Positions 1 to 12,897 of a stretch of DNA of 64,000 nt are shown piece after piece. Position 1 is the first letter of the stretch. Every line of letters begins with the position of its first letter. A program made the translations under genes and the position numbers. The notes beneath the pieces were generated by a model, which was not told where the DNA came from, did not search any database, and saw only the letters and a list, made by a program, of their open reading frames with translations. This DNA comes from Ophthalmolycus amberensis. Taxonomy: Eukaryota > Chordata > Actinopteri > Perciformes > Zoarcidae. The stretch is from positions 892,501 to 956,500 of the forward strand of contig JAFEUB010000841.1 in NCBI GenBank assembly GCA_024529925.1, read 5' to 3'.

Positions 1-3000
1 GAGCTCCGCCTCCTGTGCACACGCACGCACACACTGTGGTCTCACACACACTCCCAAAGGCTCACTCATTGTGTACACACACACAGACATAAAGAATCAG
101 ACCGTCACACAGGTGAAAGCTTCTCTCCTCGCGGATCGTTGGGCCGAGCGTTCAAGCGGAAAAGGAGAAAATGTGCTTCCACTCAGAAGACTTGCTGCAG
201 GTTCTACTTTCGAAACAATACGTGACGTGCACGTTTCTGTCGTGAGCATAGTTCAAATAGTTTTCCGCTTCTCATACAGGAATCAAACAACTGTGCACGA
301 AATTGCGTTGCTGGGGAGGTGTTAATGAAGCGGCAAACACATAGCCATACAAAAAAAACACACACAAAAAAAGAGAAATGCCTGAGAGAGTGACTGGATG
401 AACCACGGGGAGCCAGAGGGAGGGAGGGAGGGAGGGAGGGTGGGGGGGGGGGGTCAAAGAGCATTTATCTGTAGTATGGTGAAGACTCTTTTCCTCCAAG
501 CTCTCAGCGAACTGAGCGCTTCCTGCCTTTTTATTTTGCCCTTGAAACTAAAGCACATGCAATGAATTACAACCGTCTTAAAGAGCTGTCAAGAAACAAG
601 AGAGGACTGGTTGGAGGAGAGGAGGCGGCAGGAGGAGGAATTTCAAAGCTGCGCGCCGTGGGAGGACGAGGAGCGAGACGGACGGAGAGAAACGAGAAGC
701 TGCAGAGCCCTTTGATGTCGGTGGGGGGGCCGGGGGGCCGCTTTCAGTTCAGATAAACCAGTGAGGGACCTCAGGATAAAATCAATATCTATGACGTCAT
801 TTGGCTGAAATGAACAGGATATCACTTGTCTGATAATAAAATTAGGTCCCGAATGAGCACTAACAGTTATGGATTCATCAACACAACATTTAGCAATTTA
901 CGCACGCGAACGCAACACAGACAACCGCGATAAATGCTAACGGCGGGCACGCTAACAATGGCGACGCCAACAATTGGGATGTGCGCTTAGCACGTTAGCG
1001 TGCTAAATGTGTGGCATTTCACTCACACACCACAAACGCCAATGCTCATGGCGGCGCACGTCAGGGCAATCTATACAATAGTTGTTGTACTGACGATATA
1101 AACATCCCCAGAGATGTGCCATTAGCATGAATAACTAGAATTATGGCCTCCGCCAACCGGTCAAGTTGCAGTTTACATCCATGTCTGTCCAAAAATGTTC
1201 CAACGTCAACATTTTATCTTATTTGTGTGAAATTGTCATAATTAGCATATAAATTCACGTACGGACGGTGAAACCGTAAACATAACGTCCCCGGCCACAG
1301 CTGTGGAGGCATAAAAAACTGGAAAGGTTGTTCAAATATAATGCGTTTATTTAGCTTACTTTGTCTCAAAAGCCTGGAAGAGAAGGCAGCGATGGACTAT
1401 CTTATCTGGTCTGACTTCTCCAGTGTTTCACAGTACACGTTTTTGCCAGTGACTAACCAATTTTGTTGAAAATCTGATCGGAAAATCAGCTGAATTGCTC
1501 CTTGCTTGCCCCCCCCCCCCCGACGATCGGTTTCAACCGGAGGGTTGGAGGACAGGTGCTACACTTGACCTGCACCGACAGGACAAGTTCAGAAAGGGTC
1601 GCACCAGATACCGATCTCAGTCGGAATGCCTAAACGCCGAGGTATTCTCAACTGTTTAACCCGACATAAGTGAATTACACTGACCCTGAACACACCCTGG
1701 CCCCGCCTGGCCCCATGTCAGGTACGGCGCCATCAAAGGAAAACCAACGCCTGTGTGTGTGTGTGTGTGTGTGTGTGCTCTTTTATAAGTCGGTGGTGAC
1801 TCACTGCCCTAGATTGTAATGGATGCGTGGCTATACACGATGGCACAACTTAAAAGAGCCGCGCGTTCATTTGCTGCTCCTCCACTGGTGGTTTGTCAGA
1901 GGGACACACAATAAAAGTGCTCCAAAAGAAGAGCGAGACAAAGCCTGTATCATTATCATTTCGGTTAAGTGTGTGTTTATGTGTGTGTGCGCACCATTTC
2001 AAGTTTGTCCACCGCTTTTGTCTGAGATCAATGAACTGTGTGACTATATGAAAGCGCACACACACACACACACACACGCACACACACATACACAGTGGTG
2101 GAGGAGGGCAGGTCTTCACTTTAACGTGAGGTTTTTTTTGAATGCTGTTTGTTCCCCTTTTTCTCTCCAACTCGGCCCTATCTGTGGCTCCAGTAGTAAT
2201 CCCTTTACCATACTGCATTGAGTGTGTACTTAGCGTGTGTGTGTGTGTGTGTGTGTGTGTTTGCATGCTCTACATAGATGTGCTACCAAAACAAAACAAA
2301 ACAAAAACTTGCAATTAAGCATGGGACTGTTTTGCACCCGAGTAGAATGGTGACAGTGTGCTGCAGTAACTTTCTCTCGCTATTTGCATGAGGAGAGCAA
2401 CGAAAAGTAGAAAAGAATGTGTTGTATAACGTCCATGAATTCCAGACCCGGTCTAATGACTTAAAAAGAAGGGGGCCGGCGGGATTAAGAGATTTGCCAT
2501 GTTTCCCCTACCTGCCTGTCCTCTTTTTTTATTCCCAGTGCCCCGAGAAACATCTCGGCGGCCATCTCCTGAAGTGGGTCCGACAGGACGGCACTAGCCG
2601 CTGCTTCCTGTTCAGACCGCCCCCCCCCCCCCCCCCCCCCCCGCTCAGGAGGAGAAACCATTAGTCCAGAGCTTTGTCTGAGGGGTCGGACACGCGTGGG
2701 GGGGGGGGGGGGGGCCAGAGGCAACATGGAACCGTGGTCTCAGATCACTGGAGGAAGGAGAAGATAGGAAAAGCACCAGCTGAACTGACGACCATGTGGA
2801 GAAAAAAAGAAAGAGGAGCACGTCTCGACGGCAGATATGAGGGAATGTGAATAATCTCCGTGTTTCTTATGCGATATGTTTGTCTCTGAGTAGCCTTCCT
2901 TTTTTTATTTTTAGCTTTTAAAATCACAGAAAAGACAGCGTTCCTTTCAAAAGGCAAAGCTGGGGGGAAATTGTGAGCTTATGGCGATTTCATTCGTACC

Positions 3001-3003
3001 TTT
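1..3003. other. Non-coding DNA, probable rnf43 intron 1 (distal part)
   Basis: No exon was recognised on either strand. The stretch lies downstream of rnf43 exon 1 on the minus strand, so it is probably intron 1, although the next exon is not in view. It holds GT/CA microsatellites (about 1752-1776, 2058-2095, 2236-2261), a C23 run at 2620-2642 and a G17 run at 2698-2714. The open frames here are short, overlap on both strands and are made largely of these repeats. Confidence 0.5.
1130..1320. repeat. Possible dispersed teleost repeat fragment
   Basis: The stretch from the 'cctccgccaa' word through 'ccaacgtcaacattttatc' to 'gctgtggaggcataaaa' resembles, from memory, an interspersed repeat seen in many percomorph genomes. 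No second copy was found in this window, so the call rests on recognition only. Confidence 0.3.
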
Positions 3004-4878
3004 ATGAATGAATGAATGAATGAATTTTATTTATATGGCGCTTTTCACAGACAATAATATCACAAAGTGCTTAACAGAGCAGACATTTAAAAGCATAAAA
3101 AACACAATGTGACCCTAGGGTCAATAAATTATATACACAGAGAAAAGTAAAAAATAAAATAAAAAATAATAAAAAATAAAATAAAAATGTAAAACATCTT
3201 TCAAGAGCAGGTCTAGGACATGGGTTTACTTTTACACAAACGCCAGCCTAAACAGGTGGGTTTTGAGCTGGCTTTTAAAAGTATCCACAGTATCTGCGAG
3301 GCGCAGAGTTGCAGGCAGAGCATTCCAGAGCCTCGGGGCCACTGCCTCAAAGGCTCGGTCATCACGGGTCTTAAATCGTGTGCGTGGGACTGACAGAAGA
3401 CCTAGAGCGTTTGACCTGAGAGTGCGGGCGGGTGAATAGGGGCGAAGTAGATCAGCTACATAAGTCGGAGCCTGACCGTGAAGTGCTCTGTAAGTGATGG
3501 TGAGAATTTTGAAGGGTATCCTAGATGCTACAGGGAGCCAGTGGAGAGATCGGAGTACGGGGGTGATGTGAGACCGTCGATTTGTTCTGGTGAGTAATCT
3601 GGCGGCAGCGTTTTGGATGACCTGCAGACGGTTAAGAGCAGATGCACTGAGTGATGTAAAAAGTGAGTTGCAGTCGTCAATGCGTGAAGAGATAAATGTG
3701 TGTATGATCATTTCTAATTCAGGTGTTGATACTACAGATCTCAGTTTACTGATATTTCTTAGATGGAAGAAACATGACCTGGACAGCTGCTTAACATGAG
3801 GGTCAAACGACATGGATCGATCAAAGAAAATCCCAAGATTGCGCAGGTTGCAATGGGCAGCAGAGGAGAGTGGACTAATAATCTGCCTGATCATGGGGAC
3901 AAACTCCTCTGGAGCAATAACTAGGACCTCCGTCTTAGAGTCGTTGAGTTGTAAGCAGTTTTCTGCCGTCCAGTCTCTGATGGCATTGACACAGTCCAGG
4001 AGCCTAGTTAATGTGAATGCCTTGCTGGGTTTGAATGACAGATGGAGTTGGATATCATCTGCATATAAGTGATAGGATACACTGTAGCTTTTTATAAATC
4101 GGCCCCAAAGGTAACAGATAAAGGGAAAAGAACAGAGGCCCCAGAACCGAGCCCTGCGGTACACCACAAGACAGTGGAGAGGTAACAGACACAAAATCAC
4201 CCACAGAGACATTGAAACTTCTGTCATTGAGGTAAGATGTAAACCAGTCTAACGCTATGCCAGATATGCCCACCCAATCACGTAGCCTCTTAATCAGGAT
4301 GTTATGGTCTACAGTGTCAAATGCAGAACTGAGGTCCAGAAGAACTAACACAGAGCAGTCACCTGCATCAGCACACATGAGAATGTCATTTGAAACCCTC
4401 AGGAGAGCGGTTTCAGTAGAGTGTTGCTTACGAAACCCAGACTGGAACTTGTCGTACATGTTGTGCCTCTCCAGTGCAGCAGTAAGTTGTTTGGCCACCA
4501 CTTTCTCTAAAATTTTGGACAAGAAAGGCAGTTTTGATATGGGCCTGTAGTTCATGGGCAAAGATGGATCTAAGTTAGGTTTCTTTAATATGGGCTGGAT
4601 AGTGGCATGTTTGAAATAGGAAGGGACAATTCCTGTAGACAATGAGGAATTGACAATAGATGTTACTGCAGGGCCAATAGTTAGCAGAACTTTCTTAAAT
4701 AGAGAGGATGGTATTATATCCAGAGGGCAAGATGATGGCTTTGTTTTGTTAATTAAGTCCATCAGGTCTTGAAGGCTGATAGGCTGGAAAGAGTCCAGAA
4801 CAGCAGGAGATTGCGAGGAGCTACATGTAGATGAACAGATCCCAGGCTGAATGTCAGACCTAATACCTGTTACCTTAT
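3004..4878 (-). mobile_element. L2-type LINE, 3' part (reverse transcriptase and 3' tail)
   Basis: Read on the minus strand, this is the reverse-transcriptase half of an L2 (Maui-like) non-LTR retrotransposon. Frames at 4055-4762 and 3232-4227 carry the expected motifs: NYRPIS, LDLSSAFDTVDH, GVPQGSVLGP and YADDIQL. The C-terminal part (HWLPVASRI, LRSNALGLL) follows. The two frames overlap and are out of register. The switch falls near a five-T run at 4089-4093, which looks like a one-base indel that inactivates this copy. The 3' end is a short tandem tail (ATTC units on the minus strand) at about 3004-3026. The element continues at 6766 beyond a nested Rex1 insertion. It lies in probable rnf43 intron 1, in the same orientation as that gene. 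Confidence 0.9.
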
Positions 4879-6765
4879 TTTTTTAGCTCACAGCCCTCAT
4901 CTGTCTCCTCCACACACCACACCTCCCAAACACCTCCCCCTCTGTCCCCCCTGGTGAGCTGCATGGACTCAGAGCCCTCCACTTCTAAGGGCTCTGCCAC
5001 CACCAACACTATGACCCCCCTCCCCCCCCCTCTCTGTGACGACTGACCAGGTGAGAAGACAGCTGGAGAGACTCCACCAAGGCAAGGCTGCTGGACCTGA
5101 TGGCATCAGCCCCAGGGTCCTGAAGACCTGCGCCATCCAGCTGTCTAATGTCCTTCAACACCTCTTCAACCTGAGCCTGAAGCAGGAGGAAGTCCCGGTG
5201 CTGTGGAAGACGTCGTGCCTGGTTCCTGTACCGAAGAAGACGACACCATCTGGCCTCAATGACTACCGACCAGTTGCCCTCACATCCCATGTGATGAAGG
5301 TGCTGGAGAGGCTGGTCTTGGCCCGCCTCCGGCCGCAGGTGAAATCCTCACTGGACCCTCTGCAATTTGCATACCAGCCTCGTGTGGGGGTGGACGACGC
5401 CATCATCTACCTGCTGCAGCGAGCTCAGTCGCACCTGGATGGATCCGGTGGCTCTGTGAGAATCACTTTCTTTGATTTCTCCAGTGCATTCAACACCATC
5501 CAACCAGTGCTGCTGAGTGAGAAGCTGCGGGTGGTGGGGGTGAACGCGTCCACCGTCTCCTGGATCACTGACTACCTCACAGGCAGACCACAGTTTGTCC
5601 GATTGGGCCGTGTGCTGTCTGATACGGTGGTCAGTGATATTGGAGCCCCACAGGGAACTGTTCTGTCTCCCTTCCTGTTCACCTTGTACACCACTGACTT
5701 CCAGTACAACTCTGTGTCATGCCATCTGCAGAAGTTCTCTGATGACTCTGCAGTGGTCGGGTGTATAAGGGACGGACGGGAGGAGGAGTACAGGGCAGTA
5801 GTGGATGACTTTGTGGAGTGGGCCGGTAGAAATCACCTGCGTCTGAACGTGGCCAAGACCAGAGAGATGGTGGTCGACTTCAGGAGGAAGACGACGTCTC
5901 CACAACCGCTGAGAGTTCTGGGAGAGGATGTGGACATGGTGGAGGAGTACAAGTACCTGGGTGTCTCCATCGACAGCAGACTGAACTGGAAGACCAACAT
6001 CAACGCTGTGTACAAGAAGGGGATGAGTCGACTCTTTTTCTTGAGGAAACTTCGATCCTTCAACGTGTGCAGCAAGATGCTGGAGATGTTCTATCAGTCT
6101 GTTGTGGCCAGTGCACTGTACTTCGCCGTAGTCTGCTGGGGGAGCAGCATTGGAGCCGGAGACACCAACAGACTTAACAAACTAGTTAAGAAGGCCGGCT
6201 CCATCATTGGCTGCAAACAAGACTATCTGGAAGAGGTGGTGGAGAGGAGGACACTGAAGAAACTATTATCCATATTGGATAACCAGGACCACCCTCTCCA
6301 CCACCTACTGCAGGGACAGAGGAGCACTTTCTCCAACAGACTGATCCAGCTCCGCTGTCACAAGGACAGATTCAGAAAAACATTCCTGCCCACTGCCATT
6401 AGACTTTATAATAAAACACCTCGGGCCAGATCGTCGTCCTTCACATGACTACAACGCTACACAGCTGTTGCTTGTTGTTGGTGATCCTGGCTCTACTGTC
6501 CAGGTTGTTTAGTTTACTAGTTGCTAATTTTATTTAATTAATACCACTATTTTCATGGTATATACTGTGCATTTCTATTTTCTATTCTAGCTTATTTTTT
6601 ATTTATCTATTCCTTCAATTCAATATCTGCTCTGTTATTTTATTGTACTGTAGATATTGTGCATTCCATATGTTATATTTTACTCTGTAAATTGCTGCTG
6701 AAACAAACGAATTTCCCCCTGGGGATAAATAAAGTTTATATCTATCTATCTATCTATCTATCTAT
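4879..6765 (+). mobile_element. Rex1/Babar LINE, 5'-truncated, nested in the L2
   Basis: A 470-residue open frame at 5036-6448 encodes a reverse transcriptase of the fish Rex1 (CR1-related) family. Visible motifs are DYRPVALTSHVMK, FFDFSSAFNTI, GAPQGTVLSPF and KFSDDSAVVG. The catalytic box reads FSDD, where FADD or YADD is usual. After the stop comes an AT-rich 3' UTR of about 320 bp, then 'aatttccccctggggataaa', AATAAA and a (TATC)n tail, as expected for Rex1. No endonuclease domain is present upstream, so the copy is 5' truncated, which is usual for LINEs. It sits in the opposite orientation to the L2 that it splits. The RT frame is open throughout, suggesting a fairly young insertion. Confidence 0.9.
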
Positions 6766-6766
6766 C
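6739..6766 (+). repeat. (TATC)n 3' tail of Rex1
   Basis: About seven TATC units end the Rex1 copy and abut the resumed L2 sequence. The last few bases could belong to either element. Confidence 0.85.
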
Positions 6767-8290
6767 AATAAAATAGATAAGGAATTTGTTGCAATCGTCA
6801 ACAGAACAGCATGGTAATGTAGAGACAGACGGTGAAACAATTATCTTAATTGTGTCAAACAGAATCTTGGGATTTCTCTTTGAGGAAGAGATTAGGTTGG
6901 CAAAATAAGCAGTTCTAGCTTCCTTTACTCCAGTATTAAAAGAAACTCTGAGGTCTTTGAGATATGAGCGATGCACTTCTAGCCAAGTAGCTTTCCAGAG
7001 CCGCTCTGTCCTGTGACACTTCTGTCTCAGGCTGCACACAGCGTCTGTCATCCACGGAGAAGTGTTATAGGCTGCCCTGGTCCTTTCCTTAAGAGGTGCC
7101 ACTTTGTCCAGCAAAGTGGTGCAATGTTCATTAAATGACTGTATCAAGAGTTCAACATCATTGAGATTTGTGTTAATATCACAGCAGAAGTGCATAAAGA
7201 ACTGATCAGCTGTACTCTGAGTAATAATGCGGGAGTGGAATGTTTGTTTCAGACACAAGGGGTCAGCATTGACAGAAAGATCAAAGAAAATACATTTATG
7301 GTCACTGATCAATAGGTCCTCACAATGGGTATTATCAATATCAAGACCCAGAGAGAACACAAGGTCCAAGGTGTGACCACCCCTGTGAGTGGCGCCAGAA
7401 ACATGTTGCGTGAAATTAAAAGATTCAGTAATATTGAGAAACTCAGTAGCTATACAGTCTGTGGTGTCATTGATATGCAGATTAAAATCACCAACCAGAA
7501 GCACTTTGTCTAGCTTGATAATAGAGGTCAGAAAGTCTGTGAACTCTGATAAAAACTGACCTGCAGGACCTGGAGGTCGGTAAATTAAAAAACAGAAAAG
7601 CAGCTTTAGTCGGCCCACTTTAGTGAGCTGCAGCTCAAAAGTAGCATAGGATTCTGTGCTCCCCAATTGGCAGGAAAGCTGATTCTTCCAGACCACGGCG
7701 AGGCCTCCACCGCGGCCTGTCAGACGCGGTGTCCCAACATAAGAGCAGTCCACAGGGCAGAGTTCATTGAAATGGATGCATTCCATATTCCGTTGCCAGG
7801 TCTCGGTCAGAAATAAAAAAGCCAAATTATGACTTGTGAACAAGTCATTTAAAATGTGAGCCTTGTTTGTTATAGAGCGTGCATTAATCAGACATTTTGA
7901 TGGGGGAAGACACTGTGTCGTCATCAGCACAGGAAGCTTTGTGGGTATGTGCAATAGGACGGATCACTCGTGCAGCACCTCGAACCCGACCATAACTAGG
8001 GCGTGAGCGCGAGCCTGTGATTCTCACGGGAATGTTCATGGGTCGTGGAGTGGAAGTTACGGTAGAGGCTGGGAAAAGAGTGGTAGGAGACCCTCCATGC
8101 CGCCAGGGGGAGCTAGTATTGCTTGTAGGGGATGAATGCGGCTGATGAATGATCGTAGATCATTTATAGGACTGCCAGTGTCGCAGAGGGGCAGATAGGA
8201 CTGATAGGGACGTGGTCCTCCTGCTGCTCATGTCGGGGGTCTCATATGGGGGATGTGAACTGGGGCTTGCAGCAAATTGAGGCCTTTTCT
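6766..8290 (-). mobile_element. L2-type LINE, 5' part (endonuclease)
   Basis: The minus-strand frame at 6758-7954 encodes an APE-type endonuclease, the N-terminal domain of an L2 ORF2. Visible motifs are LINARSITNK, FLTETW, GGGLAVVWK, LLVGDFNLHI and ISDHKCIFFDL. The frame then runs into the region before the reverse transcriptase and is broken at 6766 by the Rex1 insertion. Across the Rex1 copy the L2 reading frame resumes in register at 4878. The 5' limit is uncertain: L2-like character seems to fade near 8.2-8.3 kb. About 3.4 kb of L2 is present in all, so this copy is nearly full length for ORF2. Confidence 0.87.
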
Positions 8291-11200
8291 ACGGCTACTG
8301 TTTATGTATTAACCTGGAGGTTGTTCTAGATTCATTAGCGAGCAAACAATCGGAGGATCCCATGCAAGGACATATAAGAGTGAGGGCAAAGCACTAAGTT
8401 TATTGTGAAAATAGCACTCGTCATTCGCACTGGTCATATATTCAGCCATTTCACTGTATTCCTTTCCACAGTTCAATTCATCTCCATCCCTGTTGCTACG
8501 AATACAAAATCTTCCAAACACTTCATGGATTTGGAGTCAAACCCATTTTCTGATCCCATCCTGATGATTTTCAGATTTCTCACACCACAAGGAGTTGCGA
8601 GGGCTGATACGAAACCAAAAACAAAAGTCCAGGGACCCGGACCCACTGCAGGAAAAATGTATAAATATATATTTTCAGATGCAGCTATGTTATGCCACGT
8701 GTACAAAAGCAAAGCTATGCGCCACAGCACCTCCGCATGAAGCGGCGAGGAGCCCCGAGGAGCCCTGGACAGGCTGTTATCTCATCCAGGGAGATAGGAA
8801 GTATGGACAGGAAATCTAGAGGGAGGGGGGAAATGCGAGGGCCCATATGGGAAGTGCAGTGTAAACAGCCTCCGTTTTTAATCATCCCGGCTCACGTTCG
8901 GAACTGGACGCGCTTTGATGTTCTCCCTCAGCGCCGCCTCCGCCCTCCCGTCCCTCGTTACCCAAACGGGCCGTGTCCCGAAACACGCAGATACCGGCCT
9001 GGGACGGTGGAGCCGGGGAGGCACTCAGTATACCTTGTGGGACACTGAGGAGGGAGGCGGAGGAATGTGAAGTGGTGCAGAGTTAACTGGTGTTCAGTCA
9101 ATTGCTTGCCCTGCTTTAATTATAGCTGATGTATTTAAGGGAGCTCTCAAAGGTCAATTCAACGTTTTCAAAAAGTACAAAGACCCAAAAATACAGCGCG
9201 AGGATGAAAAGAACGCTTCAAGCTAAGAAAAAGAAAGAAAGAAAGAAAGAAAGGTGGAGCCCTTATGATGTCCTTTATGGCTCAGTGCCCATTGGAGGAT
9301 AAACTCCAACTCCTTCTCACAACAGAGGACAGTTGACAGTCCTCTCAAGTTCAAAGTTATCCCAGAAGCCTTTGCACTTTTCCTCTGGTCATAATGCAAG
9401 CTTCGTTTTGGGAAAGGGGGGGGGGGGGGGGGGGGAGAGTCAAAATTCCTCAGCACTTGTATTTGTCCAAATAGCGCTGGCCGGACCCCAGCCAGTGTTC
9501 CAATGAACGTGTTCATTCAGAGGACAGGGCACACGTCCAGGGAGATCACAGTTTAATAGATCAGAGGGAGATGTGTACCAAAGCAAGGTCTCATGACTCT
9601 GAGGGGGAAACTGGGGATTCCTTCTGTCCCAGGCACTCAAGAGCTCGGTCCTCACGTGTGTTAGCAAACACGATCAACACAGGATCTGATGATTTACGAG
9701 AGAACAGACTTAAAAAACAGAATTTCTGTTTGACTTCTAGACTCCTAGATTCGGACATATGGGCCGCAGGTAAGAGGAAATATACGTCTTTTGGATTTTG
9801 CAGTGAACAATCCGTTTAACACAGAGGATCAGTTAAAAGAAAGATAAAAGGACAGAGACAGTGTGTGAGGCAGAGAATATATCTATGGGAATCAACCTCC
9901 TTTTCAGCCTTCATCCCCCCCCCCCCCCACACACACACACCCATCCACTGGAAGACGAGAACATAAAGCGGGACCGTAAAGCAGCCTGCAGAGGCAATGG
10001 GGACCTGTTGGAACAGGCCTAAGCTGCAACAAAGAGCATCCTGCAGCATAACACCACCTCTGTGCACTGTGGGAACAGCCTGGAAAGAGAGGCGATACCT
10101 TCATAGCCTCAAATAGAACCACAAGAAGTTGTCCGAGATAGGGGAAACAATACAACTTCACACTTTAAAAGGAAATCCAGGCAGATAGCCCTTCAACAGT
10201 CTCGACCACGCTCCGTCACCCATGTGCTGCTTGACAGTGCGTTGGTGAAGCTCTCTGCTGAGACCTACAGGGGGTTAATATCGTGTATTTCCTCTACCTA
10301 AACATTTTGTGTTTGGAACGCTACTAAATACTGCGCACGGTTTTATGGGGGAAGAAAAAACAAATAAAGGAAGCTGGAAATCCCAGAGAGCTGGAAGTGT
10401 CTTTGATCTCACCTGCGCTGTGATAAGCATCCATAACATGTTGTCAACATCCCACACAGACAAATCGGCTTTAACACGGAGCGGGAAAAAAAGCAGCGGC
10501 GGCTGTTTGCAAGTGTTTGAAACTGGGGCTTTCTCTTCGGAGGAGCCATGTAAATCCTCATCAATTATGGCTAACTGCATGCATCTGGCTTGCCATTCAC
10601 AAAACCTCCCACGCCCAGTAGAGTGAGAAGAGACAGGATCCTGCACTACCTCAGATCTGTCGTCCCGTTTCTCCGGAGACGGTAAATAAATTGACACAGC
10701 CGAGGCTTAAAGTGCCCCGGGAGGCTTAATCCACTCCTGAATCCCAAACATGCACACTGAATAGAGTGCATACTTTACGTTTGCTTTGCATTTTCTAAAT
10801 GGCAAAAAAAGAAAAAAGCAACAACAAAAAACTTCAACTTTTGCTTCAATTATAGGTTTTGCATGAGTCTAAACATGATTTGCCGAGTTGTATAACAGTC
10901 TTCGACCACACCTTGATATTAAAAATGTTGGAAGAGCATTAGATGCCAGGAATAGTTAGTGCAAAACAAAGCTGTCATCTTTGAAAAGGCACACACACAA
11001 AAAACAAAAAGGTTGGCAACCTCAACTGAACCCAGGGTTGAGTCAAAAAATAGACTGAACAACAAGCTAACCTCAACAACACCTGCAGGTCATCAGTGTT
11101 GTTGAAACTGATGGTCATTTTGATTGGCGTATGGCAACAAGTTCAGGTGGTTAACATCATTTGGTTGATCAGCACAGTGGATTCTGGGTAATCTGCTTTC

Positions 11201-11771
11201 TTAGGTCAGAGAAACACGTGGGGCCAACAGTCACTCCACAGACGGCTTGATTCACGTTTTCTTTTATATATCGTAACTTTTTTCTAATATATGGACGATG
11301 AATGTAGAATTATTACTCTCCTGTTGGCACCGTTTAACTTTATCAAAAAAATGTCCTTACATATTCAAGTTCAGTAGTCTCTAAAATGTACAGATGCAAG
11401 AGCAGTACAACTATAAACAATAGTGTCAATGGGAGAGTCCATTAGGACAAAATGTAACCAGAACAGCAGACCAATGTAGTATATCAATGCCCAAAGGATG
11501 CCATGTGACAAGGCTGTCCGTCAAGTCCGCATATTCCCACTCATCCACATTGCTTAAGTGTCTGTGAGCAAGGCATTGCATTCCTGACAGCTTTGAGGGC
11601 GCTGTACACTCGCAGGAGAGCCGGTAGAAACTGTGACACAGCTGCGCCACTACGACAACAGGTGCCCACCCGCACCCGCTGTGACCCGGTCCAGTGAGCC
11701 TCTCTTTGTCAGCAGGCTATATGTTTTGGAGGTGAATGCGCCCTTGTGTAGATGCTCTAGAGACTCCTTAC
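8291..11771. other. Non-coding DNA, probable rnf43 intron 1 (proximal part)
   Basis: No further rnf43 exon was recognised on the minus strand and no other gene on either strand. Visible elements are a (GAAA)n tract near 9229-9252, a G20 run at 9416-9435 and a mixed C and AC tract near 9916-9940. Open frames such as 8405-8740 show no recognisable domain. Confidence 0.5.
9416..9435. repeat. G20 homopolymer
   Basis: Twenty consecutive G on the plus strand. Part of a set of long G or C runs in the window; length is error-prone in assemblies. Confidence 0.9.
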
Positions 11772-11993
11772 CTGCATTAGTTTCCCCTCCGCGTAGCCGG
11801 CACTTCCTCCTACGAACAACCCCTCCAGAGTGATGGTTTTCCCCGTCAGCTCGTGGTTCAGCAGTGACACCTTGATGACCGCTCGGAGGACCGGCCGCTC
11901 GGACTCCAGGCCCGGATGGCCCAGCACTACCTGCAGGGCCGCCATGAGCAGCCACGGCCAGAGCCCGGCCAGGCGCCGCTGCGGGACGGTCAT
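11772..11993 (-). CDS. rnf43: RNF43 E3 ubiquitin ligase, first coding exon only
   Basis: Minus-strand exon coding for about 74 residues. The predicted N-terminus has a hydrophobic signal peptide (LAGLWPWLLMAALQVVLGHP), close to human RNF43 (LAALWPWLLMATLQ). It continues into the start of the extracellular protease-associated-like domain (VIKVSLLNHELTGK, ITLEGLFVGG, AEGKLMQ). The exon ends at CAG|GTAAGG. The frame stays open upstream to another ATG at 12155, but I chose the ATG at 11993 because it fits the family's signal peptide. RNF43 is a single-pass membrane RING ligase that removes Frizzled receptors and so damps Wnt signalling. The transmembrane and RING exons were not found in the window, so intron 1 is probably longer than 11.7 kb. 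hsf5 lies upstream on the same strand. The identification is firm; the exact start is inferred. Confidence 0.85.
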
Positions 11994-12866
11994 GGCCTCG
12001 GCTGTAGCGGCGGTGCCCGGCCGCACATGGTGGACTTCAAAGCAGGCGAGCACCGCGGAGAGACGGGCGGAGAGAATATTTAATATATGTATGTATATAG
12101 TACACGTCCCGCTTCTTCTTCCTGCCTCGACGAGCAAAACGCTAAACGGATACAATCCAAACTTTTAAAGCTGGAGGACTGCCATCATACAGGCGCGTGA
12201 ACGTCCCAAAACTTCCATTCAGCACCGGGAGTTAATATTCAAACTCTGCCCGTTGTAGGAAAAAGCCTATCCCTCCGGTGAGTGCCCACATGGAACAAAG
12301 CGCGTTGTTACAGGGAAGAAGAAAAAAAAACCTTTCCGAGATGCAATAAGCTCGAATGAACTTTTATCCAGTGTCAGTAATGTGGGTGGCGAAGAGACTG
12401 CACGCTCAGAAGGCACCACGGAGACACGCCGTGTTGTGCGGGAGCTTGAAGTGTGCGTTGACTTCCAGCAGCCGGGTCTTCACGAGACGACACAACAAAC
12501 GTCCTCATTTGTAGCGTGTTTCTCGGTCTAGTCGAGCTACTGTATCCTCTTCTCTCTCTCTCTCTCCCAGAAGAAGGGCAGGTCTTTCTTCATCCGTATC
12601 CAAACTGATATTAATATGACAGTGTGTACGCCGTTCACTGGACCTTACAAATCGCACTTTTTCACCACCAAACACGGGTTGACACAAAAACAAAAACAGC
12701 GTCAGGAGACCGCACATCCCCGTGGGCCGCTATGTTTTCTGGATAATTCCACACAAAAAATAAAGGCAAAGGGCGACAACTTGAACTTCAAAGGCTGGGT
12801 TACAGGTTGCCGCGGGAAAGTTATAAGGCATGTTGACAGACAGCAGTGCCAAAAAGTTGGGTAATA

Positions 12867-12897
<31 letters not shown>

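Noticed and set aside
1823..2266. Overlapping frames of 132 and 138 residues on both strands
   Set aside because: Both are made largely of His-Thr or Cys-Val runs translated from CA/TG microsatellites.
4055..4227. Programmed frameshift in the L2 reverse transcriptase
   Set aside because: The shift falls in a short homopolymer just before the catalytic box, where L2 elements have one continuous frame; a simple inactivating indel is likelier.
8405..8740. 111-residue plus-strand frame
   Set aside because: No recognisable domain, no supporting splice sites, and overlapping frames on both strands; it lies in the probable rnf43 intron.
12155..12155. ATG at 12155 as the rnf43 start
   Set aside because: It is in frame, but would put 54 extra residues before the signal peptide; the ATG at 11993 fits the family.
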